Below, in pieces: positions 1 through 5,159 of a stretch of DNA of 9,245 nt (positions are counted from its first letter, which is position 1; each line of letters opens with the position of its first letter). The notes under the pieces were generated by a model. That model saw only the letters and a program-made list of their open reading frames with translations. It was not told the origin of the DNA and did not search any database. The DNA is from an uncultured Lachnospiraceae bacterium (GTDB lineage Bacteria > Bacillota > Clostridia > Lachnospirales > Lachnospiraceae): contig CADCQV010000332.1 of assembly GCA_902803625.1 (NCBI GenBank), positions 1 to 9,245 on the forward strand, written 5' to 3'. The translations under genes were made by a program, and so were the position numbers.

Positions 1-561
1 GATGAGATAGAAAAGGAACTGGCTATTGACGTCAAGGCCTTTTTGAACGACAGTGCGGTAAAATCAAGGCTCTGCGGAGTGGGTTTTTTAAGCGCCGAGC
101 AGGTTGAGAAGCTGGGCTGCTGCGGTCCCTTCCTTCGCGGGAGCGGGGTAAAGAGGGATTCTAGGAAGCTGGGATACGCAGCCTATGATGATATTGATTT
201 TGAGATCATAACCAGTGATGACTGCGATACCTACGGAAGAACCTTTGTGCGCGCACAGGAGATACTGCAGAGCATCAGCATTATACGCCAGGCAATAGAA
301 AAGGTGCCGTCCGGTGAGGTAATGGTTCCGGTGAAAGGATTCCCGAAGGGAGAGCACATGACCCGGATAGAGCAGCCGAGGGGCGAAGCCTGCTACTACG
401 TTAAGGCAAACGGAACGAAGTTCCTTGAACGTATGAGAGTCCGCACACCGACCTTTGCAAATATTCCGGCACTTACGGAGACGCTGCAGGGATGCTCTCT
501 GTCCGACGTGCCTATTCTCGTGGTTGCCATTGACCCTTGTATAAGCTGTACGGAGCGCTAA
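1..561 (+). CDS. echE: Ech-type [NiFe]-hydrogenase large (catalytic) subunit, 5' partial
   Basis: The frame is open from base 1 with no start codon, so the N-terminal part, including the first CxxC nickel-binding motif, lies upstream. The visible 186 residues are the C-terminal half of a NuoD/49-kDa-like hydrogenase large subunit. The stretch GPFLRGSGVKRDSRK followed by YDDIDFEI is the conserved family core, and the protein ends in DPCISCTER, the second metal-binding motif, whose two cysteines bind the NiFe centre. Arg in place of the usual final His is typical of group 4 (energy-converting, membrane-bound) hydrogenases. The subunit would reduce protons with ferredoxin electrons, coupled to ion translocation by membrane subunits encoded upstream. 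The stop follows directly after the motif, so there is no C-terminal extension for a maturation protease to cut. A NuoD of complex I is excluded by the intact DPCxxC motif and the hyp genes downstream. Confidence 0.9.
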   Translation, partial: DEIEKELAIDVKAFLNDSAVKSRLCGVGFLSAEQVEKLGCCGPFLRGSGVKRDSRKLGYAAYDDIDFEIITSDDCDTYGRTFVRAQEILQSISIIRQAIEKVPSGEVMVPVKGFPKGEHMTRIEQPRGEACYYVKANGTKFLERMRVRTPTFANIPALTETLQGCSLSDVPILVVAIDPCISCTER

Positions 562-568
562 AGCTCCG
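551..568 (+). other. Hairpin across the echE stop codon
   Basis: CGGAGC (551-556) and GCTCCG (563-568) form a perfect 6-bp stem with a 6-nt loop that contains the TAA stop of echE. No U-run follows, so it is not an intrinsic terminator. It could protect or process the mRNA between echE and echF, or lower read-through to the next gene. Its function is inferred only. Confidence 0.4.
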
Positions 569-620
569 CTTATAATGGCGGAAGAATACAGTATGACGAG
601 AGGAGCGGTATAGACAATTA

Positions 621-1112
621 ATGAATAATGTGAATTATATCGGCCAGACCTTGAAGAATCTCTTTTCAAAGCCTGCCACAGTAAAATATCCTTTCGAGCC
701 GAGAGAATTCCCGGAACGCACCAGGGGTCACGTGGAAAATGATATGGATGTCTGCATACTCTGCGGACTTTGCCAGATGAGGTGTCCCACGGGAGCCATA
801 ACGGTTGACAAGAAGGGGCAGACTTGGGCAATACGTCCTTTTTCCTGTATACAGTGCAGGAGCTGCGTTGACAACTGTCCGAAGAAGTCACTTTCCATGG
901 GGCAGCAGTACCAGGAGCCGGGAACAGAGAAGATAGAGAAGAAGTTTGACCTTTCCGATAAACAGAAGGAAGCTCTCGCGGAGCAGGCGCGTATCGCTGC
1001 CGAAAAGGCTGCGGCGGCAAAGGCAGCCATGGAAGCTAAGAAAAAGGCTGAAGCGGAGGCAGCTGCCAAAGCAGCGGAAGCGGCCGGAAACACTGCGGAC
1101 GTAAAGGAGTAA
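621..1112 (+). CDS. echF: Ech-type hydrogenase ferredoxin subunit (2x[4Fe-4S]) with Ala/Lys/Glu-rich tail
   Basis: This 163-residue protein has two CxxCxxCxxxCP clusters (Cys 45, 48, 51, 55 and Cys 76, 79, 82, 86), the pattern of an 8-iron ferredoxin-like subunit of the NuoI/EchF type. It would carry electrons between soluble ferredoxin, the small subunit and the NiFe site on the cytoplasmic face of the membrane complex. Residues 1-40 are the usual lead-in. From about residue 111 to 156 the sequence becomes a charged, alanine-rich stretch (21 Ala in residues 118-155) predicted to be one long helix or coiled coil, which the ferredoxin core does not need. The start is the only ATG that fits: an in-frame TGA lies at 594-596. 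The AGGAG at 601-605 is about 15 nt upstream, rather far, so translation may depend partly on coupling to echE. The hypC gene follows after 5 nt. Confidence 0.88.
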   Translation: MNNVNYIGQTLKNLFSKPATVKYPFEPREFPERTRGHVENDMDVCILCGLCQMRCPTGAITVDKKGQTWAIRPFSCIQCRSCVDNCPKKSLSMGQQYQEPGTEKIEKKFDLSDKQKEALAEQARIAAEKAAAAKAAMEAKKKAEAEAAAKAAEAAGNTADVKE

Positions 1113-1117
1113 GGCAT

Positions 1118-1336
1118 ATGTGTGTTGCACTTCCGGGGAGAGTCATTGCCTTAAAGGACAGGAAGGCCACGGTGGATTTCAGCGGAAATCTCGTAGAAGC
1201 AGACGCGGGGCTTGTTGATATCAATATCGATGACAGGGTGCTGGTTCACGCCGGATGCATTATCCAGAAGCTTACAGAAGAGGATGCGGATTTCATGACG
1301 GAATTTGCAGATTATATCCGGGAGCTGGAAGCGTGA
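1118..1336 (+). CDS. hypC: Hydrogenase maturation chaperone HypC (HypC/HybG/HupF family)
   Basis: The 72-residue protein starts MCVALPGRV, the family signature. Cys2 becomes N-terminal after Met removal and holds the iron during transfer from the HypCD complex to the large subunit. The VHAGCIIQKL segment (from residue 43, His44) matches the conserved region after the small beta-barrel. The length is normal for the family (about 70-95). The start is supported by AAAGGAG at 1103-1109, which overlaps the end of echF and lies 8 nt before the ATG. This tight spacing indicates one mRNA with echF. HypC works with HypD and HypE encoded just downstream. Confidence 0.96.
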   Translation: MCVALPGRVIALKDRKATVDFSGNLVEADAGLVDINIDDRVLVHAGCIIQKLTEEDADFMTEFADYIRELEA

Positions 1337-1340
1337 ATTT

Positions 1341-1363
1341 ATGTAAACCATCATTTTTTACAT
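1341..1363 (+). repeat. AT-rich inverted repeat between hypC and hypD
   Basis: ATGTAAA (1341-1347) and TTTACAT (1357-1363) form a perfect 7-bp inverted repeat with a 9-nt spacer. A second TTTACA at 1363-1368 could pair with the same left arm instead. It lies in the 41-bp gap before hypD, whose own ribosome binding site is weak (ACAGG at 1366-1370). It might be an mRNA hairpin or an operator-like site, but seven AT-rich pairs can arise by chance. Confidence 0.3.
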
Positions 1364-1377
1364 TTACAGGTCTGTGA

Positions 1378-2400
1378 ATGACAGATAAAGAAATAGCAGA
1401 ATTCCTAAAAAACTATAACGGTCCGGATGTCAGTCTTATGGAGATCTGCGGCTCGCATACAGCCGCCATCGTGAAAAGCGGCATCCGGTCTTTTTTATCC
1501 CCTCATATCCGTATGGTTTCGGGTCCGGGCTGTCCTGTCTGTGTGACAGTTACCTCCTATATAGACAGGCTCATCACCCTTTCGGAGGAGCCTGATAATG
1601 TGATCTGTTCCTTTGGGGATCTTTTAAGGGTACCGGGGAGCCGGGGCACTCTGGAAGAGGCAAAGGCATGTGGCGATGATATACGGATGCTTTATTCCCC
1701 GCTTGATATGCTTGAACAGGCAGCAAAGGATAGTTTACATAACTTTATCTTCGCTGCAGTGGGCTTTGAGACTACGGCGCCGGTATATGCTGCCCTGCTT
1801 GAGAATGCCCGGAAACTCGGCATCAGCAATATAAAGCTCCTCACCTCCCTAAAGACTATGCCGGAGGTTGTTAAGCGAATCGGCAGAAGGATGGACGGAT
1901 ATCTGCTTCCGGGCCATGTCTGTACGGTAACAGGCTTCGGACTTTATGAGCCGATAGCAGCGGATATCGGCACCCCCATGGTGGCAGCGGGCTTTGATGC
2001 AGAGAACATTCTTCAGGCTGTATTTGCCCTCGTGAAGCTTAAGGGAAAGGGAGTTGTAAAGAATTTCTATCCATCGGCAGTGACGGCTGAAGGAAACAAA
2101 AAAGCGCTTAAGGCTATGGACAGGTTTTTTGAAGCCGGAGACGCATCCTGGAGAGGACTCGGAATGCTGGGGAATTCGGGTCTGTACCTTCGCAGGGACT
2201 TTTCTGATTTTGACGCGGGAAGCCGGGATCTCACCGAGGACAGGGAGAATGCCGGCTGTCACTGCTCAAAGGTTATCACCGGACAAGAAAAAAGCACGGA
2301 CTGTCCGTTGTTCGGCAGCACCTGCACACCCTCTGCTCCAAAAGGCGCCTGTATGGTATCCAGGGAGGGCGCCTGCTTTAATGAGTTTATAAACAGATGA
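1378..2400 (+). CDS. hypD: Hydrogenase maturation protein HypD
   Basis: This 340-residue protein has the usual HypD length and all main motifs: MEICGSHT (Cys24), GPGCPVCVT (Cys52, Cys55), GFETTAPVYA, LPGHVCTVTG, and a C-terminal cysteine-rich domain with Cys 294, 296, 309, 316, 325 and 333 that binds a [4Fe-4S] cluster. HypD is the scaffold, together with HypC, on which Fe(CN)2CO is assembled: it accepts cyanide from HypE and provides redox chemistry. The start is the first ATG giving the family N-terminus. Only a short ACAGG precedes it by 7 nt, a weak ribosome binding site compared with the neighbouring genes, so expression may be lower or coupled. It follows hypC by 41 bp and precedes hypE by 19 bp in the same operon. 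Confidence 0.97.
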   Translation: MTDKEIAEFLKNYNGPDVSLMEICGSHTAAIVKSGIRSFLSPHIRMVSGPGCPVCVTVTSYIDRLITLSEEPDNVICSFGDLLRVPGSRGTLEEAKACGDDIRMLYSPLDMLEQAAKDSLHNFIFAAVGFETTAPVYAALLENARKLGISNIKLLTSLKTMPEVVKRIGRRMDGYLLPGHVCTVTGFGLYEPIAADIGTPMVAAGFDAENILQAVFALVKLKGKGVVKNFYPSAVTAEGNKKALKAMDRFFEAGDASWRGLGMLGNSGLYLRRDFSDFDAGSRDLTEDRENAGCHCSKVITGQEKSTDCPLFGSTCTPSAPKGACMVSREGACFNEFINR

Positions 2401-2419
2401 GAATTACTTAAAGAAGGCT

Positions 2420-3439
2420 ATGAATAACATTACCTTATCACACGGAAGCGGCGGAGATGCCACCTCAAAGCTTATCGAGGAAGTATTCCGGAATGAATTT
2501 CATAATGAATATCTGGACAGGATGGAGGATTCATCTGTGGTTCCCGGAGGTAAGAGACTGGCGCTCACCACTGATTCCTTTGTTGTGCAGCCTCTTTTCT
2601 ACGACGGCGGAGATATAGGAAGGCTCTCTGTCTGCGGAACAGTGAATGATCTTCTTATGAGCGGGGCGGAGCCGAGGTACCTCACTGCAGGTTTTGTGCT
2701 TGAGGAAGGACTGGATACGGGACTTCTTAAAAGGCTCGTCCATTCAATGGCGGAAACCGCGAATGAAGCCGGAGTAAGGATCGTTGCCGGAGACACGAAG
2801 GTAATAGAGCATAAGGGCGGTAAGGATGATAATCCGGGTCTTATCATTAATACAGCCGGTGTTGGCTTTCTCGATGAAAAGGTGAATGTGGGAGCTTCCT
2901 TAATAAAGGAGGGAGACGCAGTCATATTATCGGGGAATATCGGGGATCATCATGCAGCAATAATGAAAGAGCGCTTAAGCATCAGGAACGAAAAGATAAA
3001 AAGCGACAATGCTCCGTTAAATGAAATGGTGGGGAGACTGTTCGAGAATGGCATAGAAGTCCATGCCATGCGGGATGTGACAAGGGGCGGCCTCGGAACG
3101 GTACTGAACGAGTTTTCAAAGGAGTCGGGGCGTGACATATTTATTATAGAAGAAAAGCTTCCGGTGAGTGATGCGGTGAGGGACTTTTCAGCCCTTCTCG
3201 GGCTGGATATCCTGTATATGGGTAATGAGGGAAAGATGGTCTGTACCGTAGCCGCCAGGGATAAGGATAAAGCGGTTGACATAATTCAAAAATCAAGGTA
3301 CGGCGAGGGTGCTGTGATAATAGGATACGCGGAAAGTCCGGCGACAGCCGGAGAAGGAAAGCTTATACTTAAAACCGGGATCGGTGGTGAAAGGATAGTG
3401 GGGCCTCTGTACGGCGAGGGTCTCCCCCGGATCTGCTAA
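2420..3439 (+). CDS. hypE: Hydrogenase maturation protein HypE (carbamoyl dehydratase)
   Basis: This 339-residue PurM/AIR synthase-like protein has the N-terminal SHGSGG motif (residues 7-12), the LTTDSFVVQPLFYDGGDIGR nucleotide- and metal-binding region, CGTVNDLLMSGAEP, and the later GDTKV and GVGF motifs. It ends in PRIC: the final Cys339 accepts a carbamoyl group from HypF and is dehydrated with ATP to a thiocyanate, the cyanide donor for HypCD. The intact terminal cysteine predicts an active enzyme. AAAGAAGG (2410-2417) precedes the ATG by only 2 nt, unusually close, but the family N-terminus begins exactly here. hypF is not in the window, so the carbamoyl donor must be encoded elsewhere or upstream. 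Confidence 0.97.
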   Translation: MNNITLSHGSGGDATSKLIEEVFRNEFHNEYLDRMEDSSVVPGGKRLALTTDSFVVQPLFYDGGDIGRLSVCGTVNDLLMSGAEPRYLTAGFVLEEGLDTGLLKRLVHSMAETANEAGVRIVAGDTKVIEHKGGKDDNPGLIINTAGVGFLDEKVNVGASLIKEGDAVILSGNIGDHHAAIMKERLSIRNEKIKSDNAPLNEMVGRLFENGIEVHAMRDVTRGGLGTVLNEFSKESGRDIFIIEEKLPVSDAVRDFSALLGLDILYMGNEGKMVCTVAARDKDKAVDIIQKSRYGEGAVIIGYAESPATAGEGKLILKTGIGGERIVGPLYGEGLPRIC

Positions 3440-3444
3440 TGCCT

Positions 3445-3465
3445 GCTGATCTGATACAGCTTTTT
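3445..3465 (+). terminator. Weak candidate intrinsic terminator after hypE
   Basis: GCTG (3445-3448) and CAGC (3457-3460) can form a 4-bp stem with an 8-nt loop, followed directly by TTTTT (3461-3465). Its place just after hypE fits the end of the hydrogenase operon, but the stem is short and termination would be partial at best. Confidence 0.3.
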
Positions 3466-3472
3466 GGGATAC

Positions 3473-3499
3473 TGTCATTCTGAGCGAAGCGAAGAATCC
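3473..3499 (+). repeat. Short dispersed palindromic repeat (GAGCGAAGCGAAGAATCC type)
   Basis: The element reads TGTCATTC then TGAGCGAAGCGAAGAATCC. Its ends ATTCT (3477-3481) and AGAAT (3493-3497) are inverted repeats around the core GAGCGAAGCGA. Elements of this type occur in intergenic DNA of many unrelated bacteria. On the minus strand it encodes FFASLRMT, a peptide I know from the ends of many spurious predicted proteins. Only one copy is in the window, so the assignment rests on remembered sequence, not on a local array. It separates the hydrogenase operon from the methyltransferase gene. Confidence 0.65.
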
Positions 3500-3527
3500 T
3501 TATTTCGTTTAATAATTGGAGAAAAAT

Positions 3528-4421
3528 ATGCTGGTTGCAGACAACTGGAAAGACTATGAAGTTATCGATACATCAAAGGGTGAAAAGCTGGAGCGCTGGG
3601 GAAGGTATATCCTTGTCAGACCGGATCCCCAGGTGATCTGGGAAACCCCGAAAGAAAATTACGGATGGAAGAAACGGAACGGCCACTATCACAGAAGCAT
3701 AAAAGGCGGCGGCAGCTGGGAGTTTTTCGACCTTCCGGAGGAATGGAGCATAGGCTACAGTCTGAAGGGTGCCGGAAAAACCCTGAAATTCAATTTAAAG
3801 CCCTTCTCATTTAAGCATACGGGTCTTTTTCCCGAGCAGGCGGTAAACTGGGAATGGATGGCAGAACGAATAAGGGATGCGGAGAATAAAAACCCTGAAA
3901 GGGAAATAAGGATACTGAATCTCTTTGCCTATACCGGAGGTGCAACTGCGGCCTGTGCTGCAGCGGGAGCCCATGTGACACACGTGGATGCCTCAAAGGG
4001 TATGGTAGGCTGGGCTAAGGAAAACTGCAGTCTTTCGGGTATTCCCGCAGAGAGGCTCAGATTTTTCGTGGATGATTGCAAAAAGCTTGTGGAGCGTGAG
4101 ATACGAAGAGGCAGTAAGTACGACGGTATCCTGATGGATCCGCCCTCCTACGGCAGGGGACCAAGGGGTGAGATATGGAAGATAGAGGACAATATCTATT
4201 CCTTTATTGAAAGTGCGGCGGAGCTTCTTTCGGAGGATCCTCTTTTCTTTCTTGTAAATTCGTATACTACAGGCCTGCAGCCTGCGGTTCTCAGATATAT
4301 GCTGGGCTCTGTCATAATGAAAAAAAGGGGAGGCTGTACGGAGGCCGATGAAGTAGGACTTCCCGTCACGGTATCCGGACTGATTCTGCCCTGCGGAGCC
4401 GCCGGCAGGTGGTATAAGTAA
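3528..4421 (+). CDS. Class I SAM-dependent methyltransferase, RlmI/COG1092-like
   Basis: This 297-residue protein has a Rossmann-type methyltransferase domain in its second half. Motif I is ILNLFAYTGGATAACAAAGA (residues 129-148), an acidic residue Asp154 in HVDAS would bind the SAM ribose, and DPPSYGRG (residues 204-211) is the motif IV seen in RlmI/RlmK-type rRNA methyltransferases. HTGLFPEQ before motif I is also typical of that family. No PUA domain is seen; the first 110 residues are a family-specific N-terminal region. The ATG at 3528 is preferred over an upstream TTG (3516) because GGAG at 3518-3521 lies 6 nt before it. The likely role is methylation of RNA, possibly rRNA, given the S10 operon just downstream, but the target cannot be read from the sequence. 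The gene is isolated from hypE by 88 bp containing a repeat. Confidence 0.8.
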   Translation: MLVADNWKDYEVIDTSKGEKLERWGRYILVRPDPQVIWETPKENYGWKKRNGHYHRSIKGGGSWEFFDLPEEWSIGYSLKGAGKTLKFNLKPFSFKHTGLFPEQAVNWEWMAERIRDAENKNPEREIRILNLFAYTGGATAACAAAGAHVTHVDASKGMVGWAKENCSLSGIPAERLRFFVDDCKKLVEREIRRGSKYDGILMDPPSYGRGPRGEIWKIEDNIYSFIESAAELLSEDPLFFLVNSYTTGLQPAVLRYMLGSVIMKKRGGCTEADEVGLPVTVSGLILPCGAAGRWYK

Positions 4422-4456
4422 AACAATTCAAAAAAACATATCAAAATATAAAAAAA
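4420..4456 (+). promoter_or_regulatory. A-tract UP-element-like region upstream of the S10 promoter
   Basis: Four A-tracts (4420-4423, 4430-4436, 4443-4446, 4450-4456) sit 5 to 41 bp upstream of the -35 box. The first three have centres about 11-12 bp apart, close to one helical turn, and the last is about 9 bp further on. Such runs favour DNA bending and binding of the RNA polymerase alpha C-terminal domain, as in rRNA promoters. This suggests a strong promoter; it is inferred from base pattern and position. Confidence 0.55.
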
Positions 4457-4460
4457 TCCC

Positions 4461-4489
4461 TTGCATTATGAAAAAACCCAATGTATAAT
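4461..4489 (+). promoter_or_regulatory. Vegetative (sigma-A type) promoter of the S10 operon
   Basis: TTGCAT (-35, 4461-4466, five of six matches to TTGACA counting TTG, A-for-C and final-base differences loosely; at least four exact) and TATAAT (-10, 4484-4489, perfect) are separated by exactly 17 bp. Transcription would start near 4495-4497, giving a leader of about 280 nt before rpsJ. The A-tracts just upstream support a highly active promoter. This is the best promoter match in the window and sits where an S10 operon promoter is expected. Confidence 0.85.
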
Positions 4490-4495
4490 AGCGAT

Positions 4496-4778
4496 TGCTG
4501 TGACATTGATAGCTATGAAGCGTGAAGTTGCGGAAAGGCAGGTAAAGCCTGCGGATCCGGTATCTCCGTGGAGCGAATGTCAAGTCTGGATACTGACGGC
4601 AAGTCACTGTAGCACGCCGGAGCAGCTTAGCAAAAGCAGGCGGTTCCGGTAAAAGTTCCGTAAAAATACGGAGAACAACGGGAATGAGTCCGCTGTGGGT
4701 TTAGGACACACCCGGAAACGTGTACAGTCACCGCTTGTCGTGCTGGTTAAAAGTACGAATAAGGAGGCGACTTTTTTT
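4496..4778 (+). ncRNA. Structured 5' leader RNA of the S10 ribosomal protein operon (candidate autoregulatory leader)
   Basis: This gene-free interval between the promoter and rpsJ has many complementary segments. A closing helix can pair GC-GTGAC (4497-4504) with GTCAC-GC (4727-4734) across one 1x1 mismatch, starting at the predicted transcript 5' end. Inside it are CGGAA/TTCCG (4531-4535/4644-4648), CCTGC/GCAGG (4548-4552/4636-4640), CTCCG/CGGAG (4564-4568/4618-4622), GTCA/TGAC (4579-4582/4594-4597), a hairpin at 4655-4676 with an 8-bp stem and AAAA loop, and CGGG/CCCG (4679-4682/4711-4714) with GTCC/GGAC nested inside. CCTGC can alternatively pair locally with GCAGG at 4538-4542. In E. coli the S10 leader is controlled by L4; this RNA does not look like that leader, and I cannot assign a named RNA family. 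A ribosomal protein ligand is inferred only. Confidence 0.65.
4738..4767 (+). promoter_or_regulatory. Hairpin next to the rpsJ Shine-Dalgarno sequence
   Basis: TCGTGCT (4738-4744) pairs with AGTACGA (4752-4758) in a 7-bp stem with one G-U pair and the loop GGTTAAA. Two bases later comes AAGGAGG (4761-4767), the ribosome binding site, 11 nt before the rpsJ ATG. The hairpin leaves the ribosome binding site exposed but abuts it, so changes in this stem could control ribosome access. Confidence 0.5.
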
Positions 4779-5096
4779 ATGACAAATCAGGTAATGAGAA
4801 TCATTTTGAAAGCCTATGATCATCAGCTGATAGATGCATCAGCAAAAAAGATCATCGAGACAGTTAGGAAGAACGGCTCAGAGGTCAGCGGACCGGTACC
4901 CCTTCCCACAAAGAAGGAGGTTGTTACCATCCTTCGTGCGGTACACAAGTACAAGGACTCAAGAGAGCAGTTTGAGCAGAGGACCCATAAGAGGCTCATC
5001 GACATCATCCAGCCCACACAGAAGACTGTCGAAACACTGTCAAGGCTTGAAATGCCCGCTGGTGTCTACATCGACATCAAAATGAAGCAGGAGTAA
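4779..5096 (+). CDS. rpsJ: 30S ribosomal protein S10 (uS10)
   Basis: This 105-residue protein starting MTNQVMRIILKAYDH matches S10 throughout: residues following are DASAKKIIETVRKNG, then GPVPLPTKKEVVTILRAVHKYKDSREQFEQRTHKR, the conserved long loop that reaches into the 30S head and also binds NusB in antitermination. Length is normal (about 102). The ATG at 4779 is chosen over a GTG at 4695 because AAGGAGG lies at 4761-4767 and the family N-terminus begins here; the upstream codons are part of the leader RNA. It is the first gene of the operon. Confidence 0.98.
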   Translation: MTNQVMRIILKAYDHQLIDASAKKIIETVRKNGSEVSGPVPLPTKKEVVTILRAVHKYKDSREQFEQRTHKRLIDIIQPTQKTVETLSRLEMPAGVYIDIKMKQE

Positions 5097-5111
5097 TCAG
5101 TAACAATGTAT

Positions 5112-5139
5112 GAACATCTCCGGAAATAGAGGGATGTTC
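5112..5139 (+). other. Intercistronic hairpin between rpsJ and rplC
   Basis: GAACATCTC (5112-5120) pairs with GGGATGTTC (5131-5139), nine pairs with one G-U and a 10-nt loop. It ends 8 nt before the rplC ribosome binding site. No U-run follows, so it is not a terminator. It may shape translation of rplC or be an RNase site; the function is inferred. Confidence 0.5.
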
Positions 5140-5159
5140 CAATGCAGAAAGGTGAGAAA

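Noticed and set aside
571..576. TATAAT after echE as an internal promoter for echF
   Set aside because: No acceptable -35 box lies 16-18 bp upstream, and the genes are arranged as one operon.
88..1020. A 310-codon open frame on the minus strand across echE and echF
   Set aside because: It lies opposite two well-recognised hydrogenase genes, has low-complexity Ser/Leu/Arg-rich translation, matches no family I know, and is a frame shadow of the GC-rich third positions.
4461..4652. A 63-codon frame starting with TTG in the S10 leader, as a possible leader peptide
   Set aside because: Its start codon is the -35 box of the promoter, so it lies upstream of the transcript start, it has no ribosome binding site, and it is better explained as structured RNA.
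4496..4778. Group II intron, tmRNA, RNase P RNA or cobalamin riboswitch in the leader
   Set aside because: None of the characteristic conserved cores (intron domain V, tmRNA tag frame and tRNA-like ends, RNase P conserved regions, complete B12 box) could be found.
4737..4778. Intrinsic terminator or attenuator before rpsJ using GTCG/CGAC followed by seven T bases
   Set aside because: Only four pairs over a long loop support it, it competes with the better 4738-4758 hairpin, and it would include the ribosome binding site; too weak to call.
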